Positions 33,414 through 46,520 of a stretch of DNA of 64,000 nt are shown here, piece after piece. The stretch lies in assembly GCA_028583415.1 (NCBI GenBank), contig CM053267.1, forward strand, positions 44,938,834 through 45,002,833, in the 5' to 3' direction. The notes beneath the pieces were generated by a model, which was not told the origin of the DNA, did no database searches, and saw only the letters and a program-made list of their open reading frames with translations. Origin of the DNA: Protea cynaroides. Lineage: Eukaryota; Streptophyta; Magnoliopsida; Proteales; Proteaceae. The position numbers were made by a program, and so were the translations under genes. Numbering within the stretch: position 1 is the stretch's first letter; every line of letters begins with the position of its first letter.

Positions 33414-35778
33414 TGTAAGACCCGTACTCCATAAACCCGGTCTAAACCTTGATTTCATGTCGTAGCAGGTCTTTCGATCATCACCGGGCCAGACGGGACG
33501 AGCGGATGACAAACAGGTACGAAATCAGACCAAACAGACCAAAATAAGTATGATTTTACTCATACCGGTCGATGGTACCGGTCGATCGGTATGGTCTGCG
33601 CAACAGACTAGCAAGATCTGGAATTGGATCTTTGTGGGTCCCACTTTCTTAAAACCTAATACCTGGACCTTCCTAATCCTAATAGGATTATTAAACCCTA
33701 ATCCTAGCCTATTTAACCCCTCTAAGCCTCCTAGAATCCTTTCCATTATCTCTCACAAACCCTAGAGAGGAGAAGGAGGTTGGAAAGGAGAAGAAGCTAG
33801 GAAGAAGAAGGAAGTGCCGCCATTGCCGTTCGACGACGCTCACCTTACGCCACTCGACGGTAAGTGTTTTAACCATTCTTCTTACTCTATGACTCTAGGA
33901 TAGTTGTATGGTTGGATCAATACCATGCAAAGCAGGTATTGATCTAAAACCCTAATTGAACATTAAACCCTAATTTACCGTCAAACCCTAGATTCGAGTT
34001 CTAGGGTGATTATCATCAAAACTAGATTTGAATGAGTTGGAGAGAACTCTAACTCAAAGCTCAAACTTAGAATGGATAGGAGAAACCCTAGAAACCATGG
34101 AGAATGATCGACGACAGTTGAAAAAAAATCCAAAGTATGGTCTTCCGGAGACATACCGGTCGACTATACCGGTTGCACCCTGTGCGACCGGTATGTTGCC
34201 ACCGGTACCTTCCGGGGGGCTGGTCTATGGGGACCGGCTGAACATACCGGTTACCAAATTTCTCCACAGAGCTGCGACCGGTACATGCCACCGCTCAGCT
34301 CTGTGAGTGTATTTTTGTAACCTCGTTGGTTTTCCGACCAACGAGAAACCCTAAGAAACTATTCTAATGAAACCCTAATAATATTGTAGGACTTTGTGAT
34401 ATTTCGTTTGGATCTTGTATCGTGGAGCAAGCAATCAAACGAACGTCAGGTAAGGGAATCTGACCTAAACCCTAATAATTAATGGATAATAAATCGTTGT
34501 TAATAACCCTGAATATATATGATGTGATGTTTGTGCATATTCACATGTCATCCTTTACTTTCAGTTATTATCATTGTTCATGCATGATAGGATGTGATTG
34601 TTAGACATGTGATTGTTTTTGTTGACGTGTCGAATGGGAAGGGCATGGGGCCTGGGATCATTCTTCACACTGGCACCTTTTGTAGTATTCTATTTTAACA
34701 TGCTTGGTACGGGTGGGGTATCAGGGGAAGGTCGTGGCACGGTGGTCTCCGATGTTGATGTTGACCTGGCCATTATGATGTGACACTGTGGTCTCTGATG
34801 TTGACGCTGGCCTGTCCACGATGCTTTAGCTCTATCTCTATGCCGTAGGGAGTTATGTTGGGATAGGGTTTACCTGCGTATTGTTCTATCATAGTGTGTT
34901 AGTTGCGGATAGGGTATCAGGGGAAAGTGAGGTATTGTGGTCTCCAACCCGGCCTGTACGCTCTATCTCTATTTTTATGCCATAGACGGTTGTGTTGGGA
35001 TAGAGCCTACATTGATGACATATTGGATTGGTTAGTTGCGAGCTCAGTTTGTAAGCCCTGGCCAGTAGGGGCTTAGGTATTGGTATGGGTGGAGTATCAG
35101 GGGAGGTGCGGGTATACCTTAGCTCTATCTCTATTCCATGATGGGTGCATGTGGGTCGGTGGTGGTGTGATCTACTGTGCGGTGCCACACACTCGTGTAT
35201 AGAGGTGCGGGGGCCACCAAACCTTTCTATAGCACATTGCAAACTTAAACCAGACCACAACATAAAATAATTGTTACTCATGCATAATATTGTAAAATTA
35301 TCTGATTGTCTTCCTGAGCTAAGTTGTGAACTCACCCTTTGTATATATACATGTTTTTAGATATTGATGCAAGTTATACGGTGGACGACTACGTGAACGC
35401 TCTGGCGTATGGTGGCGTTGCTGCTTTGGATGTACAGGCAGGAGAGGACGAGCATGACGCTTCATGCGAGTGCCCTTTCTGCGTGTACCTTTGATTGACT
35501 TTTATTTATTTTTAGTTATTTTCAGTTGGATTAAGTGGATGTAAAGATATTATATTTTATGTTTGGAATTTGGATAATTGATTATGTTATTTAAATTTAT
35601 CAATAGATACTTAGTTCATTTATTTAAAGACTTCCGCTGTATTATTTATATTCTGATTGTCGTTATGTGCAATGGTTTGTATGAGTGGACACGGTCTATT
35701 CGAGATCCTGGTGTGAACCGTTGGTTCAATGACGGTTCACTTACACCATTCTGGTCGGTTCAGAATTGGGGTGTGATA
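33414..35778 (+). repeat. E2 5' LTR
   Basis: Begins tgtaagaccc and ends gtgtgata (the usual final ca mutated). ACCGGT-type motif clusters lie at 33560-33600 and 34155-34305, just where E1 LTRs have GGGTCGA clusters. A donor (33860, gtaagt), a 60-bp exon-like piece (34390-34449), a hairpin (35051-35076) and the open segment (35361-35494) follow. Confidence 0.95.
35361..35494 (+). other. Conserved 134-nt open segment in LTR (E2 5' copy)
   Basis: After tgtttttag it reads IDASYTVDDYVNALAYGG, then AALDV, ending HDASCECPFCVYL and TGA. Aligned codon by codon with the E1-type copies there is no indel, and many differences are third-position or conservative. Confidence 0.6.
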
Positions 35779-35781
35779 ACT

Positions 35782-35794
35782 TGGTATCAGAGCT
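35782..35794 (+). other. E2 primer-binding site
   Basis: tggtatcagagct, four bases from the LTR end, is complementary to initiator tRNA-Met. Confidence 0.9.
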
Positions 35795-36038
35795 CTCGGG
35801 CTCTGTCCAACAAACCATATTGCACTTAACTAAGTCGATGAACTGAGTTAGAAAAATTTAAAAATTTTAATACAAACACACCCTAAGCATTGTTTGATAC
35901 CTGAGACGGATTAAGAAAGAGCATAATATACTATATTAAATATAGAATTTAATATTACACATGCACTAGTTAGGGTGAACCATAAAACTGTCATTAAACA
36001 GAAAAGAGAATATCAAATGTAATAATGCTACACTGCCG

Positions 36039-37005
36039 ATGCATGGTAGCCCAGGGCCGATGGGCCAAGCTCAGAATTTGCAACCACCGCACCAGTACCC
36101 GTCGTCCTCTGCTTATCGGGGAGTCTATCCGTATCCACCGCCATGGTATGGAATGAATACACATGGGCAGCACGATCTGAGTCGGGCTGTGGACAGATTC
36201 TTAAAGCTAAAGCCTTCTACATTCACAAGTAAGACAGGGAAACCATTGTGGCCAGCACAGTGGGTTGCAGAAATGGAGAAAATTTTTTGCCTGATGACTT
36301 GTACAGAGGATGAGAAGGTACTGTTTGCCACTCATATGCTAAAGGAGGATGCAGATGCTTGGTGGAATTCTACACGGGCATATCTGGAGACGAAGCATAC
36401 ACAGGTGGATTGGGCAGTGTTCAAGGTAGCCTTCTTTGATAAATATTTTCCGAAGAGCTTCAGAGATCAGATGAAGAAGGAATTCCTTAATCTGCAGTAG
36501 TCTCAGTTGACTGTGGATGCTTACCAGCAGAGGTACGAAGAGTTATTTTTCTTCGCACTGACAAGTATGCAAGAGGAAGAGACCAAGACACGTAGGTTCA
36601 CCATGGGACTGCGTGGAAGCATCAGAGAGCATATCTTGGGTCTGGACAAGAAGGTTTATAATGAGGCTGTACAGGTTGCAAGAGTGATAGAATCTAGTCA
36701 GAGGGACAGCTTCTTTGCACAGAACAGGGGATTGAAGAGACTCGCTATGGAGATTTCAGGTGGCGGTAACAGTAGACCATTCCGCCCATACAGGGCTCAG
36801 TCCACTACAGTGCCTGCAAGTAATAATACGGCACCACCTGTGCCACAGTTCGCTGGACACAACCCGAATATCAAATGCTATAACTGTCAGAAACTGGGTC
36901 ATGTTGCAAGGAACTGCACTCTAAATAAGAAGCAACCTCCACAGCAAGGAAAAGTATTTGCTGTCACCACCGAAGAGGCAGTCGCATCACCTGATGTGGT
37001 CACTG
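36039..37005 (+). pseudogene. E2 gag (N-terminally shortened)
   Basis: Contains the gag core (FLKLKPSTFTSKTGK, then WWNSTRAY and FDKYFPKSFRDQ) and an intact zinc knuckle CYNCQKLGHVARNC near 36880. It ends with SPDVVTG, as in E1. A TAG at 36498-36500 replaces a Gln codon (E1 has GQ at this point). The N-terminal residues before the Pro-rich region are missing relative to E1. Confidence 0.9.
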
Positions 37006-37102
37006 GTATGATTCTATCCCTTACTATCTAGCTTACTATTTCATTGTGTGTATGAGCATGTAGAACTAAGGGACAATAAAATTTCAAGAATTTTAAATGT
37101 AG
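37006..37102 (+). other. Intron-like segment between gag and protease of E2
   Basis: Begins GTATGA after the same gag codons as in E1. An acceptor at 37101-37102 (aaatgtag) joins in phase to A-G-I-P-T-R of protease, giving 97 bp. The site aligned with the E1 acceptor (ttcaag, 37088) would be out of phase. The inner 'tgtatgagcatgtaga' block is shared with E1. Confidence 0.4.
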
Positions 37103-40100
37103 CTGGTATACCTACCAGAGTACTCTTTGACTCTGGGGCCACACACTCCTTTGTTTTTATTTCCTTTGGGAAGCGAATGGAGTTATCGATCAAGCACTTG
37201 AACCCAAGCTTGATAGTTCGCTCTCCGCTAGGAGTCGAGGTGGCTTTGACTGAATACTATGGGCTATGTACAGTTTGTATTGAGGGCCGAGACTTAGAAG
37301 CCAATCTGGTAAAACTCGAGATGGCAGACTTTGATGTCATCTTGGGAATGGACTGGCTAGGCCATCATTCAGCTAGCCTATTATGTGGTGAAAGGAAGCT
37401 TATGCTTACAGATAAAAAGGGAAAGAAGTTTAGCTTCACCGGGACCAAAGTTACCTAGGAAGCGGAAGCTGATCCTCTCCGCCCTAAAAGCTAAGAGATA
37501 CTTAGAGAATGGGGGAGTGGGGTATTTAGTGTCTGTAGTTGACATCACTGTTGAGGTGCCAAAGATGGAAGATCTAGATGTGGTGCGAGAATTTCCAGAT
37601 GTATTTCCAGAGGATTTCCCAGGTCTACCATCAGACAGGGCTACAAAATTTGTGATAGACCTTATGCCAGGTTCGGCACCGGTGTCTAAAGCACCGTACA
37701 GGATGGCCCCTACCGAATTAAAGGAGTTGAAGACCCAATTACAAGAATTGTTAGATAAGGGTTTCATACGACCTAGCATATCGCCTTGGGGAGCACCTGT
37801 GTTATTTGTCAAGAAGAAGGATGGAAGTGTATGGCTGTGTATCGACTACCATGAGCTGAACAAATTAACGATCAAGAATCGGTATCCTTTGCCTAGAATC
37901 GATGATCTGTTCGATCAATTGCAGGGTGCAAAGGTTTTCTCGAAGATTTATCTCAAATCAGGGTATCATCAACTGAAGATCAAGGCCGGAGATATTCCGA
38001 AGACAGCTTTCAGGACAAGGTATGGGCATTATGAGTTTCTAGTTATGTTGTTCGGGCTGACCAATGCCACAGCATCGTTCATGAAACTGATGAACCGAGT
38101 GTTTCATGACATGTTGGACACTTCGGTCATCGTATTCATCGATGACATATTGGTCTAATCAAAGGACAGAGAGACTCATGCAACACACTTGAGAGCATCC
38201 CTACAACGTCTGAGAAAGGAGAAGCTTTATGCTAAGTTCAAGAAGTGTGAGTTTTGGCTGAAGGAAGTGGCTTTCTTGGACCATGTAGTATTTGAAGACG
38301 GTATCAAGGTTGATCCAAGTAAGATAGCTGCTATAGTAGGATGGGAAGCACCAAAATCTGTTGCGGAGATTCGTAGTTTCCTTGGGTTGGCTGGTTATTA
38401 TAGAAGATTCGTGGAGGATTACTCCAGGATCGCTGTTCTACTCACCAGACTAACCAAGAAGGGAGAGAAATTCATATGGACAGATGAGTGCGAGAAATGC
38501 TTTCAGACTTTGAATTCAAGACTAGTCTCTGCACCTATCTTAACCATCCCAGAACCAAACGTACCGTTTACCTTATATACGGATGCTTCAGGGTTGGGTC
38601 TTGGGTGTGTATTGATGCAAGGAGAACAGGTAATTGCTTAGGCATCAAGACAGTTAAAAGAGCATGAGAAGAATTATCCAACGCATGATTTGGAGTTAGC
38701 AGCGGTTATACATCATCAAAACTTGGAGACACTACTTGTACGGTGAAAAGTTTCAGATTAAGTCAGACCACAAGAGCTTAACTTATCTTTTCACTCAGAA
38801 GGATCTGAATATGAGACAGAGGAGATGGCTGGAGTTATTAAAAGATTATGACTGTGACATCTAGTACCATCCGGGTCAAGCAAATGTTGTGACTGACGCC
38901 TTAAGCAGAAAGTGGGCATCGAAACCTGAGGCAGGACCAAATACAAATGCCGCATTATGTGCTGCAGCCTCAAGTTCAATTGAAGGCGATGAAGAGTATA
39001 TAATAGAGACTGCAGAAGATCCAGTCGAGCAAGGCTTAATTCATAAGTTTACCATGATGTTCTCAGCTTTGAAGATCTCACCGGATCTAGTTGATGAAGT
39101 CAAGGGAGCAATCCTACAGGATCCACATCTCAAGACAGTACAAGAAGACCTAGAGAAGGGTACGAGCAATCCTGAATTTACTTTGGATTTAGACAAGGTA
39201 CTCAGGTATCGTGGACGGTTATGTATACCTGAGAGTGAAGACTACAATATCAGAGATCGAGTTATGACTGAAGCTCATTACACTCCATATTCATTACATC
39301 CAGGAAGTACCAAAATGTAACATGATTTAAGAAGACTGTATTAGTGGAGGGGTATGAAAGCAGATATAGTTCGTTTCGTGCTCCAATGTCTGAATTGTCA
39401 ACAAGTTAAAGCAGAATGGCAGAGACCCACATGTTTACTACAACCACTCCCGGAGCCTGCGTGGAAGTGGGATTGCATCACTATGGATTTCATCACTGGC
39501 CTACCTTTGACACCAAGGTCAGTGGATGCAGTTTGGGTAATAGTCGATCGACTCACCAAGACAGCACGATTCATTGCGGTCAGACCTCAGTATACCATGG
39601 ACAAGTTGGTCAAGCTATATGTTGATAATATAGTTAGACTTCATGGCATCCCAGAAAGCATAGTATCTGATAGAGATCCCCGATTTACATCAAAGTTCTG
39701 GGAAGGATTACAGAAAGCTATGGGAACAAAGTTAAAGTTCAGTACAGCTTTTCACCCTCAGACGGACGGGCAGTCAGAATGAACTATTCAAATTTTAGAA
39801 GATATGCTTCGAGCTTGTGCCCTAGATTTCAAGGGAGCTTGGGACGAGAAGCTAGGGCTTATTGAGTTTGCTTATAACAATAGCTATCAGGCTACAATTC
39901 AGATGGCTCCATATGAAGCACTCTATGAGAAGAAGTACCGAACACCTCTGTTATGGAATGAGGTGGGAGAAAGAAGAATTGTAGGACCAGAGTTCGTTGA
40001 AGAAACTTATCGAGTGATTGATCAAATCAAGGAGAGAGTAAAGAAAGCTTAAGTTCGACATAAGCACTATGCGGATAATCGATGTCGAGATCTGGAGTTT

Positions 40101-40545
40101 GTAGTGGGTGATAAAGTATTCTTGAAGATATCACCGGTGCGAGGTCTGGAAAGGTTTGGTAAGAAGGGGAAGCTATGCCCCAGGTATGTGGGATCATACG
40201 AGATATTGATCAGACGTGGTAATGTAGCATATCAATTGGCTCTACCACCATCTATGTCAACCGTACATGATGTGTTCCATGTATCATTATTGAAGAAGTA
40301 TGTCAGGGATCCATCGCACATCTTGATAGCAGACCCCCCCAGACTTGACTGAAGACTTAACATTTGAAGTGGTGCCTGTGATGCTCTCAAGCCGAAAGGT
40401 ACAACAACTTCGAACCAAGGATATCCATTATGTGAAAGTGCATTGGAAAAGCTAAGATGTCGAAGAGATTACTTGGGAAGAGGAGAGCGCGATGAGGAAG
40501 GAGTATCCTAACCTCTTCGATGATCAAGGTACGTTCAAATTTTGA
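37103..40545 (+). pseudogene. E2 pol: protease, RT, RNase H, integrase, chromodomain-like tail (broken)
   Basis: Protease has FDSGATHSF and DVILGMDWL. RT (about 37700-38160) has FIDDILV, but the first catalytic Asp in FSKIYLKSGYHQ is Tyr. RNase H has LYTDASG, then a deletion near 38710. Integrase has CLNCQQ, MDFITGLP, SDRDPRFTS and GQSE (39380-39780), and the tail has RKVQQLR and EITWEEE (40390-40545). Frameshifts lie near 37440, 38710 and 40340 (a C-run). Stops include 38156, 38639, 39318, 39779 and 40050. Confidence 0.93.
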
Positions 40546-40610
40546 GGCCAAAATTTCTTTTAAGGGTAGGGGAGTTGTGAGACCTACATGCAAATTTCGG
40601 GATGAAATTT

Positions 40611-40629
40611 CTTTTAAGGGTGGGGGAGT
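40611..40629 (+). other. E2 polypurine tract
   Basis: ttttaagggtgggggagt precedes the 3' LTR. A second copy of the same block, aaatttcttttaagggt plus aggggagt, lies about 55 bp upstream, so the PPT region is duplicated. Confidence 0.85.
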
Positions 40630-43006
40630 TGTAAGACCCGCACTCCATAAACCCGGTCTAAACCTTGATTTCATGTCGTAGCAGGTCTTCCGATCATCAC
40701 CGGGCCAGACGGGACGAGCGGATGACAAACAGGTATGAAATCAGACCAAACAGACCAAAATAAGTATGATTTTACTCATACCGATCGATGGTACCGGTCT
40801 TGGTACCGGTCGACCGGTATGGTCTGCGCAGCAGACTAGCAAGATCCGAAATTGGATCTCTACGGATCTCACTTTTCTAAACCCTAATACCCGGACCTTC
40901 CTAATCCTAATAAGGTTGTTAAACCCTAATCCTAGCCTATTTAACCCCTCTAAGCCTCCTAGAATCCTTTCCATTATCTCTCACAAACCCTAGAGAGGAG
41001 AAGGAGGTTGGAAAGAAGAATAAGCTAGGAAGAAGAAGGAAGTGCCGCCATTGTCGTTCGACGATGCTCACCTTACGCCACTCGATGGTAAGTGTTTTAA
41101 TCATTCTTCTTACTCTATGACTCTAGGATAGTTGTATGATTGGATCAATACCATGCAAAGCAGGTATTGATCTAAAACCTTAATTGGACATTAAACCCTA
41201 ATTTACCGTCAAACCCTAGATTCGAGTTCTAGGGTGATTATCATCAAAACTAGATTTGAATGAGTTGGAGAGAACTCTAACTCAAAGCTCAAACTTAGAA
41301 TGGATAGGAGAAACCCTGAAAACCATGGAGAATGATCGACGGCAGTCGAAAAAAAACCCAAAGTATGGTCTTCCGGAGACATACCGATCGACTATACCGG
41401 TTGCACCCTGTGCGACCGGTATGTTGCCACCGGTACCTTCCGGGGGGCTGGTCTATGGGGACCGGCTGACCATACCGGTTGCCAAATTTCTCCACAGAGC
41501 TGCGACCGATACATGCCACCGGTCAGCTTTGTGAGTGTATTTTTGTAACATCGTTGGTTTTCTGACCAATGTGAAACCCTAAGAAACTATTCTAATGAAA
41601 CCCTAATAATATTGTAGAACTTTGTGATATTCCGTTTGGATCTTGTATCGTGGAGCAAGCAATCAAACGAACGTCAGGTAAGGGAATCTGACCTAAACCC
41701 TAATAATTAATGGACAATAAATCATTGTTAATAACCCTGAATATATATGATGTGATGTTTGTGCATATTCACATGTCATCCTTTACTTTCAGTTATTATC
41801 ATTGTTCATGCATGATAGGATGTGATTGTTAGGCATGTGATTGTTTTCATTGACGTGTTGAATGGGAAGGGCATGGGGCCTGGGATCATTCCTCACGTTG
41901 ACACCTTTTGTAGTATTCTATTTTAACATGTTTGGTACGGGTGGAGTATCAGGGAAAGGTCGTGGCACGGTGGTCTCCGATGTTAATGTTGACCTGGCCA
42001 TGATAATGTGACACTGTGGTCTCCGATGTTGACGCTGGCCTGTCCACAATGCTTTAGCTCTATCTCTATGTTGTAGGAAGTTATATTGGGATAGAGTCTA
42101 CCTGCGTATTGTTCTATCCTAGTGTGTTAGTTGCGGATAGGGTATCAGGGGGAGGTGAGGTATTGTGGTCTCCAGTCCGGCCTGTACGCTCTAGCTCTAT
42201 CTCTATGCCGTAGACGAATGTGTTGGGATAGAGCCTACATTGATGACATATAGGATTGGTTAGTTGCGAGCCCAGTTTGCATGCCCTGGCCAGTAGGGGC
42301 TTAGGTACTGGTATGGGTAGAGTATCAGGGGAGGTGCAGGTATACCTTAGCTTTATCTCTATTCCATGATGGGTGCATGTGGGTCAGTGGTGGTGTGATC
42401 TACTGTGCGGTGCCACACACTCGTGTATAGAGGTGCGGGGGCCACCAAACCTTTCTATAGCACATTGCAAACTTAAACCAGACCACAACATAAAATGATT
42501 GTTACTCATGCATAATATTGTGAAATTGTTTGATTGTCTTACTGAGCTAAGTTGTGAGCTCACCCTTTGTATATATACATATTTTTAGATATTGATGCAG
42601 GTTATACGGTGGCCGACTACGTGAACGCTCCGGCGTATGGTGGCATTGCTGCTTTGGATGTACAGGTAGGAGAGGACGAGCATGACGCTTCATGCGAGTG
42701 CCCTTTCTGCGTGTACCTTTGATTGACTTCTATTTATTTTTAGTTATTTTCAGTTGGATTAAGTGGATGTAAAGATATTATATTTTATGTTTAGAATTTG
42801 GATAATTGATTATGTTATTTAAATTTATCAATAGGTACTTAGTTCATTTATTTAAAGACTTCTGTTGTATTATTTATTTTCTGATTGTCGTTATGTGCAA
42901 TGGATTATATGAGTGGACACGGTCTATTCGAGATCCTGGTGTGAACCGTTGGTTCAGTGATGGTTCACTCACACCATTATGGTCGGTTCAGAATTAGGGT
43001 GTGACA
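40630..43006 (+). repeat. E2 3' LTR
   Basis: Same structure as the 5' LTR, starting tgtaagaccc and ending gtgtgaca. Scattered differences from the 5' LTR throughout suggest an older insertion than E4. ACCGGT clusters lie at 40780-40825 and 41380-41525. Confidence 0.95.
42589..42722 (+). other. Conserved 134-nt open segment in LTR (E2 3' copy)
   Basis: Same length and frame as the other copies: IDAGYTVADYVNAPAYGG to SCECPFCVYL and TGA. Changes from the E2 5' copy include S to G and L to P, both toward the E1-type residue. Confidence 0.6.
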
Positions 43007-43011
43007 CTGTG

Positions 43012-45243
43012 TCCATTAAAAATAAAACCATACACATCCACAACCATAATAAGAATAAATACACAATAGCGAAAGTCTTATTGTAAATGAACTGAGAAAT
43101 CTAACTGTGATAATCATAAATAAAATATCAAGTTATTGTTGTATCAACTAAGACATAAATAAATAAAATATCAATTACATTCCTTTAATAATTCAAATAA
43201 AATCTAATCGAATACGCATGAGTTGCACTCGCATGAGGAGTCATGCGTATCCACTAAGTCTTCAGCTTCCATCGCCGCCACGTGCCCGTACACAGGAGCA
43301 TTCATATAATCTTCGACAGTGGTACCTGCATCATCAACTAAAAATATTCGACGTCGAGAGGGTGAGCACACATCATGGCTCAATGAGCAAACAGAATAAT
43401 GCAATAAACATATGCATGCGTTCAATTCATATCTTTGGTCTGGTAAATAAGTTTGCAATGCGCTATAGAAAGGTTCGGTGGTCGCCTCGCCTCTATGCAC
43501 AGGGTGTGGAGGCCCGCCCAAAGGTAATGTTTATTGTCATCCCCATCCACCCTACCATGGAATAGAGATCGAGATAAAGTGCTGAAGCCCGGCCTATAAC
43601 ACTTCCCCTGATACTCTACCCATACCAACACGTAAGCCCCTGCTGGCGAGGGCTCACAAACTGGGCTCGCAACTAACCAATCCTAATGCCAAACAGTGTA
43701 TCCAAGGCCTCACCCCAACATCCCTCAATACATCCATAGAGATAGGGCTAAGGCCCCTCGACAGAGTCAGAGACTACATGGTCCGAGACCACCTCCCCTC
43801 ATACACTATGACGTAATAGTTCTGCTAAGGTAATAGTGATACGACGATGTTAGTGGACAAGACTTGAGTTAAAGATAGAGCTAGAGTACTGAGGCCCAAC
43901 CTATGACACCCCCCCTGATACTCACTCGCATCAAGCACACCAACCACACACATACATTCACATGCCTATTCCTATCATTATCATCATCATCATGTTATAA
44001 ATAATAATTTAAATATGCAAGAACAGTAATAATAGAAATATTGGATGACATGTTGAATGCACATAACAAACATACATGCATAGAATCAATCATGGCATTG
44101 GACTCAAGAATAAAATAGTTTATTATTAACCAATTAGTTTAGGTCTTGTTCCCTTACCTTTGCTTGATTGTAGATCCTCTCTCAAGCTTTAAGAATCTAC
44201 TAAATATCACTAGAAGACCTAATCAAGTCGATAGAATTTAGTTAGAATTAATTCTGATTTTAAAAGCCTACTGTTAACTGGGGGTAGCAGGACGGGTCGC
44301 AGGTAGGGTAGCAGTTTTCTACGACCCCCTGTAGTAGGGTCGATGCCAGGGTCGGATGTTCCATCGACCCTGGGTGCGACCACCCATAATCTGGACTTCC
44401 CAAACACTGGGGGTCGATGCTAGGGTCTGGTAGGGTCGATTGTCCATCGACCCCTCGTGCGACCCCCCGTGGGTTTAGTCGAAATTTTCATCCTACAGTC
44501 CATTCCTTCATAATTGGGTCATATGGCTTTCTTCTACAATCCATTCCATACATGTTCTATGGTTTAGAACCATAGTTTATTCACCTACATGGTTTTAATG
44601 ATCTTCCCTATGGTTTTTCATTGAAACCTAACCATAGATGGATGATTTCGGTTTCTCCTAGATCATACTCTCTTCACTATCTATTCTAAGGTCTTTAGAA
44701 TTACATGGAGATAGTATCCATACCTGAGAAGAATTAGGCTTGTTTCTTTGAAGCCTTCTCTTTGATCTTCTTATCCACTTTCCTTCTCTTCTCCTTCTCT
44801 TCTCCTTCTCTTCTCTTTCTCTCAATCCGATTAGGTTTCTAAAAGGAGTGAAATAGGCTTAGGGACATCCTATTTATAGAGTAAAAACTCCCAAAATAAG
44901 TCCCATTGAGATTAGGAAAGAATCCCATTGAAATTTGGAAAGTTCTTAATTCACGAATTATGTCGACAGACTGGGGGTCGATGATGGGGTCAGAGATCCC
45001 GTCGACTCCTGGTTCTAAATTGTCCGACCCCCAATTAGAAACTCAGGGTCTGACTTTTTATCTTGGGGGGGTCCGACCCTGCCTAGCTGGGTGTGCGACC
45101 CTCCCCCTTATTTTTGTGTTTTTGGGTCAGTTTAATACCTGTAATCGTTATCTCCTTCACGCACTTGATCCATTTGGCTCGACCATGATGGGTAGACCTG
45201 GTTCAAGGTGGTAAGATCGGGTTAGTTAGATACGGGTCTTACA
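43012..45243 (-). repeat. E1 5' LTR, main part
   Basis: Minus-strand LTR starting tgtaagaccc at 45243, with TATA at 44871-44878 (complement), GA-rich leader 44750-44825 and motif clusters at 44280-44470 and 44975-45110. It is followed by the tattc duplication at 45244-45248. Confidence 0.95.
43204..43337 (-). other. Conserved 134-nt open segment in LTR (E1 5' LTR copy)
   Basis: Reads V-D-D-A-G-T-T-V, EDYMNAPVY, AAMEAEDLVDTHD, SSCECNSCVFD and TAG on the minus strand. It differs from the E1 3' copy at two residues (E/K and V/M). Confidence 0.6.
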
Positions 45244-45248
45244 TATTC

Positions 45249-46520
45249 TACCTTGGTCTAGGAAGCCTAGAATTTATTATCCTAAAACCACTTAGGTGTA
45301 CTCTACCTTGGTCTAAGGATACTAAAATTTACTGACCTAAAATCACTCAGGTGTACTCTACTTTGGTCTAGGGATACTAAATTTTATTATTCTAAAATGA
45401 CTCAGGTGTACTCTACCTTGGTCTAGGGATACTACAATTTACTGACCTAAAATCACTCCGGTGTATTCTACCTTGGTCTAGGAAGCCTATAATTTATTAT
45501 CTTAAAACCACTAAGGTGTACTCTACTTTGGTCTAAGAAACCTAGAATTTATTAGTCTATACAGATTGAAATGTGGAACCGTGTTTGGGTGTCTCACCAA
45601 ACTGCCTATGTATCTTAGGGTTCTGTCCTAAAAATCAGGATCCGCGTAGTTCGGAAGCGGATTCAATTTATTCATGTTTTCTTTCATGATCAAGGTGTGG
45701 AACCTAAATGCTTTATGGTTCGATTCACATCACACCTATCTAGGTCTCTGTACCCTAGAGGAGATGAGATGAGGGGGTAGGGATCGTCCTAAGCTACCCT
45801 TGACCTAAAACCCTAATTGGAAGTATTGGGCTAGGCTTCATGTCTCTTGATTAAAATTTATCATTTTTATTCTTATTCTTCCCTTGAATGTGGGTGCCTA
45901 TATGCACGTCCCCACACCTAATATGTCTTTTAGGTGTACAGATATGACAGTTCGACTAGGTTGTTGCAGAAAATAAGTTATTGCCAACAATATGAAAGTA
46001 TTCAAACATGGCAAGTAATAACATATATCATCTCAAATATAACAATAAAGCATATGAATCAATATGTCAACAAGCATGTGAGTATCAAAAGGATAGATAT
46101 GGCATCTCATGTATCATTCTCAACAAGGTATGTCTCAGTATGTCTCAGATAGAATCCTCTAGATCTATGGCTGAGGTCTAATGTGAATCTCTCAATACCT
46201 CAAGATCAGATCCTCGATCAATGGTTAGTTCTTTTTTTTATCTCTTCAATAATGTATCAAGATCAAATCCATAATCTATGGTCTAGATTAATTTATCTCT
46301 TCAATAATGTATTAAGATCAAATCCTCAATCTATGGTTTGATCTCTTCAAAATCTATCATTAAGATCAACATCTCAAATTTCATCAAAACAACCAATATC
46401 AAAGGCTCAGATCTCACATCAAGTTTTGTTATGATCAAACTAGGAAATCAATGGTTTATATCACTCCTAAATCACAAATGATCAAGATCCAACAGTTTAG
46501 ATTCTCAAAAATCACATATC
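45249..46520 (-). mobile_element. Ogre/Tat-like LTR block, copy A (right part)
   Basis: Continues the 54-bp repeat array to about 45560, then 'tgcctatgtatctta...gtagttcgg' and a 'gtgggtgcctatatgcacgtccccac' type block at 45889-45915 that is repeated in copy B at 47606-47632. It ends where copy B starts, without a recognisable LTR terminus. Confidence 0.55.

Larger units (their letters stand above)
33414..43006 (+). mobile_element. E2: Ty3/gypsy chromovirus, related subfamily
   Basis: Flanked by ctgtg (33409-33413 and 43007-43011), with LTRs of 2365 and 2377 bp, a tRNA-Met PBS, a purine tract, and gag-pol on the plus strand. The interior is only 4851 bp: gag starts about 260 bp after the PBS, lacks the N-terminal part seen in E1, and there is no antisense ORF. 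At least three frameshifts and many stops make it defective. Confidence 0.95.
4756..45243 (-). mobile_element. E1: Ty3/gypsy chromovirus (probable Tekay/Del lineage), with nested insertions
   Basis: A 5-bp direct duplication (tattc, 4751-4755 and 45244-45248) flanks two same-orientation LTRs. The internal order on the minus strand is PBS, antisense ORF, gag, protease, RT, RNase H, integrase, chromodomain-like tail and PPT, which is the order of Ty3/gypsy chromoviruses. Without the solo LTR, E4 and E2, the internal region is about 7.36 kb and each LTR about 2.3 kb, giving about 12 kb. Frameshifts and nonsense codons make it non-autonomous now. The lineage name rests on PBS type, tail and LTR ends, not on a phylogeny. 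Confidence 0.9.
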
